From: an uncultured Lachnospiraceae bacterium
Lineage (GTDB): Bacteria > Bacillota > Clostridia > Lachnospirales > Lachnospiraceae
NCBI GenBank assembly: GCA_947174505.1
Contig: CAMWJF010000040.1
Coordinates: 1-37,049 of the forward strand
DNA: 37,049 nucleotides
Reading direction: 5' to 3'
Within the stretch, counting starts at the first letter, position 1. Each line of letters starts with the position of its first letter. Below, piece after piece: positions 9,156 to 16,426 of this stretch. Below the pieces are notes generated by a model that was not told where the DNA came from, searched no databases, and saw only the letters and a program-made list of their open reading frames with translations. A program made the translations under genes and the position numbers.

Positions 9156-9185
9156 AGTATATCATTTTCCGGGTAGCATGTGCAA
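9156..9185 (-). promoter_or_regulatory. SigA-type promoter of the DUF5717 unit with extended -10, probably leaderless
   Basis: Reading the minus strand, TTGCAC (9185-9180) is followed by an 18-bp spacer and TATACT (9161-9156), preceded by TGA as an extended -10. Six bases (ATCGGT) then separate the -10 from the ATG at 9149. The usual start point falls on or next to that ATG, so the transcript would have essentially no leader. Confidence 0.7.
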
Positions 9186-9223
9186 CCCTCATTGCATATC
9201 ATAGGGGTAAGAGAAATGCTATC

Positions 9224-9376
9224 GTTACAATTCACACTCACGCCGGATTTCGTATGCATTTACGACAATCTGGTGTGAATTGCAACAATTGATGCACACA
9301 AAATGCCAAAAACGTGCATTTAGGTGCTGGCTCCGACACCATGCAGCAAGTGCATGGTGTGGGTGTGAGTTGTAAT
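9224..9376 (+). other. Multi-branched structured element upstream of the SpoIID-like gene
   Basis: A closing stem pairs 9226-9241 with 9359-9374: sixteen pairs, two of them T:G, which suits a plus-strand RNA better than its complement. Inside are four hairpins: CGTA/TACG at 9251-9264; GTGTG/CACAC with AATTG/CAATT at 9273-9299; AAATGC/GCATTT at 9301-9321; and a perfect 10-bp stem, ACACCATGCA with TGCATGGTGT, at 9336-9360, whose last two bases compete with the closing stem. The element ends about 27 bases before the ATG at 9403. It could be a leader RNA, a small RNA or a mobile hairpin element. It does not resemble a riboswitch I know. Confidence 0.6.
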
Positions 9377-9402
9377 ACGCAATCAAAAAACGAGGTATCA
9401 GG

Positions 9403-10680
9403 ATGGACATAAACAGAGAAGGATTAGGCACAGAAAATACACAGACCCAGGACACCGCAGTCGGAAGGCTGCAGATCAATGTAACCGCGAACGTAGGACT
9501 GATTCCTATCGAAAATGCATCAATTACCATCTCCTTTACCGGAGAGCCGGATTCCGCCATAGAAACATTGCAGACCAACTCCTCGGGGCAGACTGACACG
9601 GTGGACCTGAAGACGCCTCCTCTGCAGTACAGCCTGACCCCGAACTCTCCCATGCCATACTCGGAGTACACGCTCTCCGTGAGCGCCCCCGGCTACGAGC
9701 CGGTCATTGTCTCCGGCGTGGAGGTGCTGCCGGATGTGACCGCCATTCAGAATATCGAGATGACGCCCACAGAAACAACACAGGATACGGAAGAAATCAT
9801 CGCCATCCCCGACCACACCCTCTACGGCGACTATCCGCCTAAGATTCCCGAGGACGAGATTAAGCCCATGGATGAATCCGGCGAGATCGTCTTAAGCCGG
9901 GTGGTGATTCCCGAGTACATCATCGTGCACGACGGCGTTCCCAACGACTCCACAGCTCCCAACTATTATGTGCGCTACCGGGACTATATTAAAAACGTGG
10001 TATCCTCAGAAATCTATGCCACCTGGCCTGAGAGCGCGATCTACGCCAATACGCTGGCAATTATGTCTTTTACGCTGAACCGCGTTTACACCGAATGGTA
10101 CCGGAATAAAGGCTATAACTTTACCATCACCTCCTCCACTGCCTACGACCAGAAATGGATTTACGGCCGGAATATCTACTCCAACATCGACAGACTGGTG
10201 GACTCCATCTTTGCCAATTTCCTCTCCCGCCCCGGCGTGCGCCAGCCTATCTTCACCTCCTACTGCGATGGCCGGAATGTAACTTGCAACGGCTTAAGCC
10301 AGTGGGGCTCCAAATATCTGGGAGACGAGGGCTACTCCCCGATCCAGATCATCCGCTATTACTACGGCAGCGATATGTATATTAACAGTGCCGTTGCGGT
10401 CTCCGGCGTCCCCTCCTCCTGGCCCGGCTATAATCTGAATATCGGCGCCTCCGGGGATAAGGTACTGCAGATCCAGCAGCAGCTAAACCGTATAGCCCAG
10501 AACTACCCTGCCATCCCCCGTGTCACGGCAGACGGCATCTACGGTCCCCGCACCGCCGAGGCAGTCCGGGTTTTCCAGGGCGTTTTCAACCTTCCCCAGT
10601 CCGGGATCGTGGATTATCCGACCTGGTATAAGATTTCGGAGATCTATGTGGGCGTGAGCCGGATTGCGGAGCCGGGATGA
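9403..10680 (+). CDS. SpoIID/LytB-like protein with N-terminal beta domain and C-terminal peptidoglycan-binding domain
   Basis: A 425-residue protein in three parts. Residues 20-125 look like a carboxypeptidase-regulatory/Ig-type beta domain (GRLQINVTANVGLIPIENAS, then YTLSVSAPGYEPVIVSGVEV). Residues 155-330 resemble the SpoIID/LytB fold (YIKNVVSSEIYATWP, then CNGLSQWGSKYLGDEGYSP). Residues 340-415 are a peptidoglycan-binding domain of the PG_binding_1 type (GDKVLQIQQQLNRIA, then DGIYGPRTAEAVRVFQ). SpoIID proteins act on or bind septal peptidoglycan during sporulation. There is no signal peptide, so either export is non-classical or it acts inside the mother cell. The ATG at 9403 follows GAGG and is preceded by a large structured leader. 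It is monocistronic, ending at a strong terminator. Confidence 0.82.
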   Translation: MDINREGLGTENTQTQDTAVGRLQINVTANVGLIPIENASITISFTGEPDSAIETLQTNSSGQTDTVDLKTPPLQYSLTPNSPMPYSEYTLSVSAPGYEPVIVSGVEVLPDVTAIQNIEMTPTETTQDTEEIIAIPDHTLYGDYPPKIPEDEIKPMDESGEIVLSRVVIPEYIIVHDGVPNDSTAPNYYVRYRDYIKNVVSSEIYATWPESAIYANTLAIMSFTLNRVYTEWYRNKGYNFTITSSTAYDQKWIYGRNIYSNIDRLVDSIFANFLSRPGVRQPIFTSYCDGRNVTCNGLSQWGSKYLGDEGYSPIQIIRYYYGSDMYINSAVAVSGVPSSWPGYNLNIGASGDKVLQIQQQLNRIAQNYPAIPRVTADGIYGPRTAEAVRVFQGVFNLPQSGIVDYPTWYKISEIYVGVSRIAEPG

Positions 10681-10735
10681 TTTACTGATACGGGTCTGCC
10701 TCCGACCCTTATCCGAGGTGGTTTGTATGTGGAAA

Positions 10736-10778
10736 AAAGGGACACTCCGCTTCTGCGGTGCGTGTCCCTTTCTATTTT
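10736..10778 (+). terminator. Rho-independent terminator of the SpoIID-like gene
   Basis: AAAGGGACAC (10736-10745) pairs with GTGTCCCTTT (10762-10771), with an inner CCGC/GCGG stem, followed by CTATTTT. A run of A residues precedes it, so it may also work on the other strand. Confidence 0.85.
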
Positions 10779-10843
10779 CCGGGATTGTTTCAATCTTTAC
10801 CATATGATAAAATAACAGTATCAAAAACCAAGGAGAAAAACCT

Positions 10844-11400
10844 ATGACTGACCCTTACATCACATGTCCCGCATTTGAGAGCGGCAACTATCTTTTACGG
10901 CTGGTAGAACCTGCCGATACCCCTGACCTGCTAACCGTATATTCCGACGAAAAAGCCGTGCCTCTCTTTAACAGCGACAACTGCCACGGCGACGATTTCC
11001 ATTACACGACTTTGGAGCGGATGCAGAGCGCTATGGATTTCTGGACAGAGGCCTACCGCGAGAAGTGGTTTGTCCGCTGGGCAGTTGTCGATAAAAAGAC
11101 ACAGAAGGCGATAGGCACAATCGAGCTGTTCAATAGACAGGCCGAGGATTATTTTAACGACTGCGGCTGGATCTGCAAAGCGACCACGAAAAAGCGGCAG
11201 ATATCCATGAAATATTATCCCTGATCGTGCCGCCGGCCTACGACCTGTTCCACAGCAAGATGATCGCCACCAAAGTGATACCCGCTGCTGCCCAGCGAAA
11301 AGAAGCGGTGGAACAGCTTGGTTTTACAGCCACGGCAGAGGTGCTTGTGGGACACGACGGGACACGCTATACCGACTATTATGTGAAAATGCGGGGATAA
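10844..11400 (+). pseudogene. GNAT acetyltransferase, frameshifted
   Basis: The first frame (10844 to a stop near 11224) reads like a RimJ/RimL-type GNAT N-acetyltransferase up to FNRQAEDYFNDCG. The family sequence then continues in another frame from about 11167 (LDLQSDHEKAADIHEILSLI, later KMIATKVIPAAAQRKEAVEQ) to a TAA at 11398-11400. The switch at about 11165-11168 is one base short (or two extra), and a few residues seem missing at the junction. The intact gene would make about 185 residues that transfer acetyl from acetyl-CoA to an amine. RBS AAGGAG is present before the ATG. A sequencing error is possible, but the apparent loss of residues argues for a real lesion. Confidence 0.8.
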
Positions 11401-11470
11401 AACAGATTGTGGGAACACATGACGCGTTTGATTCCACGAGCCCGATACTGCACCGTCCAGAGAGACTGAT

Positions 11471-12154
11471 ATGACCAGAGAGACTTACTCATTATTGGAA
11501 AACTATATGCTGTCCTGCATGGATGACAGCGCCCACGACAGGGAGCATGTCTACCGTGTGCTGTACCATGCTCTGGAAATTGCGAAAACACTGGAGAATG
11601 TGGATTACGACGTCCTGATTGCCGCCTGCCTGTTACACGACATCGGGCGGAAGGAACAGTTTGAAAATCCGACGCTCTGCCATGCGGCTGTGGGAAGTGA
11701 AAAAGCCTTTGCCTTTCTTATGGCGCATGGATTCGCGCCGGAATACTCCGAGCGGATCAGACACTGCATCCAGACCCACCGCTACCGGGAAAACAACCCG
11801 CCCCAGAGTCTGGAAGCGCAGATCCTGTTTGACGCGGACAAGCTGGACGTAACCGGCGCCATGGGTATTGCCCGTACACTGATTTACAAGGGCATTGTCT
11901 CGGAACCGCTGTACTCCCTCCTGCCGGACGGAACGGTGTCGGATGGTGAAAAAGATACCGCGCCCTCCTTTTTTCAGGAGTATAAGTTTAAGCTGGAACA
12001 CATCTACGACCGTTTTTACACGGAAAAAGCCGCCTCCCTTGCCGAAGAGAGACGGCAGGCCGCCGTGGATTTCTATAACTGCCTCTACCGGGAAGCGGCA
12101 TCGTCCTATCAGGCAGGACAGGATGCACTTGCCGGACTTTTGACGGATTCGTAA
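11471..12154 (+). CDS. HD domain-containing metal-dependent hydrolase
   Basis: A 227-residue cytoplasmic HD-superfamily phosphohydrolase of the YedJ-like kind. Metal ligands are visible: the first histidine in AHDREHVYRV (residues 21-30), the HD pair in CLLHDIGRKE (about 55-58), histidines in RHCIQTHRYR, and the late aspartate in FDADKLDVTG. Such enzymes hydrolyse phosphate esters, often nucleotides; the substrate is unknown here. The ATG at 11471 has only a weak AGAGAG upstream. It begins 70 bp after the decayed GNAT gene and may share its transcript. It converges on the macrodomain gene with a 25-bp gap and no clear terminator. Confidence 0.88.
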   Translation: MTRETYSLLENYMLSCMDDSAHDREHVYRVLYHALEIAKTLENVDYDVLIAACLLHDIGRKEQFENPTLCHAAVGSEKAFAFLMAHGFAPEYSERIRHCIQTHRYRENNPPQSLEAQILFDADKLDVTGAMGIARTLIYKGIVSEPLYSLLPDGTVSDGEKDTAPSFFQEYKFKLEHIYDRFYTEKAASLAEERRQAAVDFYNCLYREAASSYQAGQDALAGLLTDS

Positions 12155-12179
12155 CATTTTCGCGGGCCCGATGCCCAAA

Positions 12180-13094
12180 TCACATATCAGCCAGGAACGC
12201 ACGCAGCAATTTCTCGTATATTTCCCGGTCGCTGTCCTTAAACACATCAAATATCACCCTGTCCATTGCACCGGCACGTGTCTTCAGGAAATCAGTCACG
12301 GCTTTCACCGCGATCTCCGCCGCCTCCCCGTTCGGGAAATGAAACTCACCCGTAGAGATGCAGCAGAACGCCACCGACCGGATTCCGTTTTCTGCACAGC
12401 AGTTTAATACGCTCTCATAGCAGCTGCGCAGATCTTTTCTGAGCGCATCTGTCAGCTCCCCGTACACAATCGGCCCCACCGTGTGAATCACATAGTCGCA
12501 GGGCAGATTATAAGCCCTTGTCAACATGGCTGTTCCCACCGGCTCCTCATACTGCCCGCCATAACGCATCCGCTTCTCCTGCATGATATGGCTGCACTCT
12601 TCCCGGAGCTGCATACCCGCCGCGCTGTGGATCGCATTGTCGATGCATCTGTGGCAGGGGATGAAACAGCCCAGCATCCGGGAATTGGCGGCGTTCACGA
12701 TAGCGCCCGCCTGCAGGCGCGTGATGTCGCCCTGCCAGAGGGAAATCTTGTCCGAAAAATCCGCCTGTCTTCCGCCGCCCAGTCTGCGATACCGATCCCC
12801 GCCGCCGGAAGTCTGCCCGTCCCTGTCCGTCCCGCCGTACTGCTCCTGTATGGTAGGAATCTCCGCAAGCGTCACGATCCCCTTTTCCGCAAGCTCCTCC
12901 TCCAGATAGGCATCCTGCACCGAAAGAATCGTCTCAGACAACCCTCCCGGCATACGGATATTCATGAGGGAACGGATCGCCTGTTTCTTCTGCGCGGGGC
13001 TGTACCCGCCTGTCTCAAGGCCTTTGTATTCCGCCGAATCCGCTTTCAACTCTTCCAGCAAAAGGTCAGCTCTTTCGTCTCTGTCTGTCTTCAT
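12180..13094 (-). CDS. Zinc-containing macrodomain protein-ADP-ribose hydrolase (SirTM-associated type)
   Basis: A 304-residue protein. Residues 1-75 form the helical N-terminal cap seen in zinc macrodomains (QAIRSLMNIRMPGG, LSVQDAYLEEE). The macrodomain starts near residue 117 (ISLWQGDITRLQAGAIVNAA) with the ADP-ribose-binding NAAN and the zinc-ligand motif GCFIPCHRCIDNAIHSAAG, and ends with VAFCCISTGEFHFPN. The family removes ADP-ribose from proteins and normally sits beside a SirTM sirtuin that adds it, often to a lipoylated carrier protein. Here the sirtuin is 3.3 kb away and damaged. A glycine-rich stretch at residues 87-108 looks like an inserted linker. I start at 13094 because GGGAGG lies upstream; the 63-residue upstream extension has no family match. 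Confidence 0.9.
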   Translation of the reverse strand: MKTDRDERADLLLEELKADSAEYKGLETGGYSPAQKKQAIRSLMNIRMPGGLSETILSVQDAYLEEELAEKGIVTLAEIPTIQEQYGGTDRDGQTSGGGDRYRRLGGGRQADFSDKISLWQGDITRLQAGAIVNAANSRMLGCFIPCHRCIDNAIHSAAGMQLREECSHIMQEKRMRYGGQYEEPVGTAMLTRAYNLPCDYVIHTVGPIVYGELTDALRKDLRSCYESVLNCCAENGIRSVAFCCISTGEFHFPNGEAAEIAVKAVTDFLKTRAGAMDRVIFDVFKDSDREIYEKLLRAFLADM

Positions 13095-13260
13095 ACCGCT
13101 TTCCTCCCTGTTCACACAAATCTGAAAGACAAACTGCGTCAACAGCATATAGCATATGGTACCGCCGGCGATTGACAAAAGCATCTGTCTTTTCCAATAA
13201 TGCAGTCCTATTACAAACTCCAGTCCCTCCGTATTGGAATGAATGAGAGAGCCAGGTATA

Positions 13261-14514
13261 TCAAAATTCCAGACTGTCTGCATTCAGCAGAAAATACCTC
13301 ATTCCCATAATGACAAAGCCCTCCTCATTTCTCCAGGGTTTTGCCATCCCACCGGTTATCACTATTTTCTTGAAGGAATCCGGAATATTGCGCAGAGAAT
13401 AAAATTCCTGAGCCTGCTTTTCTTTTGACGCCATATCATAAGCGACTTGAACATAATATCTTTGGCTTCCCTGATTCACAACAAAATCAACTTCAAGCTG
13501 CTTGCGGACACGTTTTCCTTCCTGATTTTTTCCATACACATCTATAATGCCCGTATCAACGTTATATCCGCGAATGAGCAATTCATTATAAACAATATTT
13601 TCCATAATATGGGTCGGTTCCTGCTGTCGAAAGTTCAATCTCGCATTTCTCAGTCCCAAATCCGTAAAATAGTACTTTAAATTAGCGCCGATGTATTTTC
13701 TTCCTTTAATATCATAGCGATTAGATTTTGAAATCAGGAATGCTTCCTCAAGATAATCGATATGTTTGGATATTGTTTTATTCGTATAACTGATCCGACG
13801 TTCACTTGCAAAGGTATTGGAAATCCTGGTAGGGTTTGTGGGTGCTCCGATGGCTGAAGCAAGAATATCAACCAGTGTGTTAAGCCCATCCGGACTTTGA
13901 ATGCCGTTTCTTTCCACTACATCCTTCAAATATACATTAGTGAAAATATTTTTCAGATATTCTGCTTTCTGGCGTTCCGTCTGAAATCCAGCAATCTGCG
14001 GAAGCCCTCCGTAAATCATGTAATCGTTCCATGCATCCTCATATTCTCCATCGTAAACAGAGTAGAATTCCGCAAAAGAAAGCGGATAAACCCTTATTTC
14101 ATCTCCCCTGCCCCGAAACTCTGTTATAATGTCACTGGACAGAAATCTGGAATTACTACCTGTCACATAGATATCAATATTATCTATATGAAGCAGACTG
14201 TTCAGCACTTCTTCAAATCGCGGCATAAATTGTATTTCATCTAAAAGCAGATAATAGATTTCTTTGTCCTCTATGGCAGTTTTCACGTACTGGTAGCACG
14301 TTTTGGGATTTCTTAATTCTTCATTTTCAATGCCGTCCAAGGCAATCTCAATGATGTGATCTTCGTTTACTTCATTTTCCATCAAATACTTTTTAAATAT
14401 GTTAAACAGCAAGAAGGATTTTCCGCATCTTCGTATGCCTGTAATAACCTTTATCATTCCATTATTTTTTCGCAATATAAGCTGCCTGAGATAATCATTT
14501 CTTTCAATCTCCAT
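13261..14514 (-). CDS. AAA_14/DUF4143 family ATPase
   Basis: A 417-residue protein with a Walker A motif GIRRCGKS (residues 26-33), a Walker B LLLDEIQ (89-95) and a sensor-like VTGSNSRFLSS, followed by the DUF4143 C-terminal half, which contains a winged-helix-like stretch (SYTNKTISKHIDYLEEAFLI) and a PD-(D/E)XK-like end (LEVDFVV..QRYYVQVAYD). These ATPases are common accessory genes, often on mobile or defence-rich segments, and their role is not established. The gene is clearly more AT-rich than the flanking macrodomain and sirtuin genes, which suggests acquisition by transfer. The start ATG at 14514 has little upstream signal apart from GGGAG. It splits an expected macrodomain-sirtuin pair. 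Confidence 0.9.
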   Translation of the reverse strand: MEIERNDYLRQLILRKNNGMIKVITGIRRCGKSFLLFNIFKKYLMENEVNEDHIIEIALDGIENEELRNPKTCYQYVKTAIEDKEIYYLLLDEIQFMPRFEEVLNSLLHIDNIDIYVTGSNSRFLSSDIITEFRGRGDEIRVYPLSFAEFYSVYDGEYEDAWNDYMIYGGLPQIAGFQTERQKAEYLKNIFTNVYLKDVVERNGIQSPDGLNTLVDILASAIGAPTNPTRISNTFASERRISYTNKTISKHIDYLEEAFLISKSNRYDIKGRKYIGANLKYYFTDLGLRNARLNFRQQEPTHIMENIVYNELLIRGYNVDTGIIDVYGKNQEGKRVRKQLEVDFVVNQGSQRYYVQVAYDMASKEKQAQEFYSLRNIPDSFKKIVITGGMAKPWRNEEGFVIMGMRYFLLNADSLEF

Positions 14515-14688
14515 TTTTTACTCCCTGATTTTATGCAAAGGCACATATTTTAGTACTCCTATTTTATAACAGAAATAGAACTCTTTCAAGATTTCATTCC
14601 TATTTTATGTGCATTTACACATTTTTATGTACTTTTCATATTTTTTTATCTTCTAATCTGCTGCGGAACCCATCCAATATCTGTTGTC

Positions 14689-14748
14689 TTATAATTGTTT
14701 TAGTACTTCTCCAATATCCGTCTGAATGCAGATGGATTTGTCTTTCAT
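14689..14748 (-). pseudogene. Remnant of a sirtuin 3' end (third, shortest copy)
   Basis: The 19 codons reading MKDKSICIQTDIGEVLKQL end in TAA and match the last residues of the sirtuin tail at 16235-16426 (KRSICINAEIGEILKQL). The DNA similarity continues about a dozen bases past the stop. The copy abuts the stop of the AlbA_2 gene directly, so that gene lies between two copies of the sirtuin 3' end. It is too short to be functional. Confidence 0.8.
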
Positions 14749-16095
14749 TTATTTTATAACTGTGTAATTGGTGTTTCTTGCTTTTCCATTCTGCTTCAGC
14801 AAGTTGTTTTTTACCATTTTCCTAATGACTCTGGAAGCGGTAGATGTACTTACTTCAAGCAATTCGATTACATCATTTCTTGTAATAACGCCATGAGACC
14901 AGGCATATTCCAATACTCTTTCTTCATTGCTCAGGATTTTTTCAGCCCCGGCTGCAGAACTTGTGATGGATTCTGCTTTCGGTACAGAAAACTTTCCCGT
15001 TTCATATTTTGCGTTAATATTAGGCAATATGATCTTAAAGGTATTTTTGGTTGTTTCAATCGAAGGCTTTTCTTCCATGCCCTCGTATGCCCTCATAATT
15101 TTTCCCATTCCAGTGCCGTAAGCCTCAATCAGATGCAGTCGGTAGAACACATTCGCAAGATCCTGATTTCTGCATACGGAAATGCCTACCATAATATCTT
15201 CCAGATCAATTCCCGGCATCAATCCGCCAATAGATACAAATTCAATGCGATCCGCATAAATACTGATAAGCGCACTTGCGCTAAAGGAATAATCGCGGTG
15301 AACCAGCAGATTTAGAAGTGCCTCCCTGACGGCGATCTCAGGGTAGTCCCTAACATCAATTCTCAACAATCTTTCTATGGTTGCACGGGTTTGATTGCGG
15401 AAATCAATAAAATCATAAACTTCATTCATTTGCTGCATCAGCGATCCGGTAAATTCCCGGCGATCCTTAAAAATTGTCTGATCCGTTCCCTGAAAAACAG
15501 CAACTTTAATCGTATGAACGCATTGATCGGACAGAAGCAGACCTAAGTTACTGTAAAGGTTATCCTGATCGATCAGCTTCAAAGTGCGCATTTGCTGTGA
15601 CTCAAACTCCACTTTCCGAAGCGCAAATTCTTTTTTTGCGGCTTCAAACGTAAGTTCCTGATTTAAGCAGCGCATAGCCTCAAAGCGGTCTCCATCCGTT
15701 TCCTTAATCATACGGCGGATTGCCGTGTCAGTGGCTGGGACAGAAGAATACCCCTGTCTGACATATACACCCTCTGGACGCATCCCTTTTTTAGCAAGAT
15801 AATAAGGGCGGTCCGTTCCCCGCTGAATATCCACCTCAACAATTTCCTTTTCATCTTCCTTTATTGTTTTATAATGCAGGAACATTGTCACATCGGGCTT
15901 AATTGCATCTCTTACCATATTGCTGATCTGCAAAGAAACGCCGTCAGGATTATCAAGCCCGACGACTGTACCGTCATTCCGGATGCCAATATACAGTTTG
16001 CCGCCGTCACAGTTAGCAAAAGCAATGATTTCCTTTTTTATATCGTCTACGACTACTTCCTTCAACTCTACGGTTTCACTTTCCCGAAAAAGCAT
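14749..16095 (-). CDS. AlbA_2 domain / ATP-binding transcriptional regulator-like protein
   Basis: A 448-residue protein. Residues 1-120 are an AlbA_2 (Schlafen-like, divergent AAA_4) domain: ESETVELKE, then IIAFANCDGGKLYIGIRNDG. Residues 240-330 hold a histidine-kinase-like ATPase fold of the HATPase_c_4 type (REALLNLLVHRDYS, then GLMPGI). The last 70 residues form a winged helix (NDVIELLEVSTSTASRVIRK). Such proteins are usually annotated as putative DNA-binding regulators; the function is unproven. I start at the ATG at 16095 because AAAGGAGATG lies just upstream; the ATG at 16116 would leave a five-base leader. A palindrome-rich promoter upstream suggests autoregulation. The gene is AT-rich and flanked by repeated sirtuin tails. 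Confidence 0.88.
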   Translation of the reverse strand: MLFRESETVELKEVVVDDIKKEIIAFANCDGGKLYIGIRNDGTVVGLDNPDGVSLQISNMVRDAIKPDVTMFLHYKTIKEDEKEIVEVDIQRGTDRPYYLAKKGMRPEGVYVRQGYSSVPATDTAIRRMIKETDGDRFEAMRCLNQELTFEAAKKEFALRKVEFESQQMRTLKLIDQDNLYSNLGLLLSDQCVHTIKVAVFQGTDQTIFKDRREFTGSLMQQMNEVYDFIDFRNQTRATIERLLRIDVRDYPEIAVREALLNLLVHRDYSFSASALISIYADRIEFVSIGGLMPGIDLEDIMVGISVCRNQDLANVFYRLHLIEAYGTGMGKIMRAYEGMEEKPSIETTKNTFKIILPNINAKYETGKFSVPKAESITSSAAGAEKILSNEERVLEYAWSHGVITRNDVIELLEVSTSTASRVIRKMVKNNLLKQNGKARNTNYTVIK

Positions 16096-16127
16096 AACGT
16101 CATCTCCTTTACCCATTCGCTGGGCAT

Positions 16128-16180
16128 ATTATATCAAATCAGGTCAATCGGGTCAATACAAATGACCTGATTGACCCGAT
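16128..16180 (-). promoter_or_regulatory. AlbA_2 gene promoter with two overlapping inverted repeats (operator)
   Basis: On the minus strand TTGACC (16156-16151), a 17-bp spacer and TATAAT (16133-16128) with an upstream TGA form a near-consensus promoter. Two inverted repeats cover it: AATCAGGTCA (16137-16146) with TGACCTGATT (16163-16172), and ATCGGGTCAAT (16147-16157) with ATTGACCCGAT (16170-16180). The halves interlock, so a bound repressor would cover the -35 and spacer. Control by the downstream winged-helix protein itself is the simplest reading. Confidence 0.8.
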
Positions 16181-16234
16181 TTCACGCTCTCATATTTTCT
16201 TATCCAGTTGGACAAAGTAATTAAATCTGCTGTC

Positions 16235-16426
16235 TTATAATTGTTTCAGTATCTCTCCAATTTCTGCATTGATACAGATGGAGCGCTTTGCAATTTCCCC
16301 AGGTACACAGGCTTCCCCATAATTGACGCAGACATACACCGCCTTCGGATTCTCTGCCGTCATCTGCCAAAAGGGATACTTGATAATCCCCGGGGAGTGT
16401 TTCAAAACTTCGTACTCCATTTTCAT
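16235..16426 (-). pseudogene. Truncated second copy of a sirtuin C-terminus
   Basis: A 63-codon open frame whose ATG overlaps the TGA of the sirtuin gene upstream (ATGA). From residue 11 it reads SPGIIKYPFWQMTAENPKAV and ends with ICINAEIGEILKQL. It aligns with the end of the adjacent sirtuin (TPVIIKFVFQKLTAENPLAT, then IIINADAGKVISKLL). It lacks the NAD-binding and catalytic parts and is therefore a remnant or a duplicated 3' end, though it may still be translated by coupling. Confidence 0.85.

Noticed and set aside
13095..13283. N-terminal extension of the macrodomain frame by 63 residues
   Set aside because: It has no family similarity, overlaps the end of the ATPase gene, and a strong GGGAGG site precedes the ATG at 13094.
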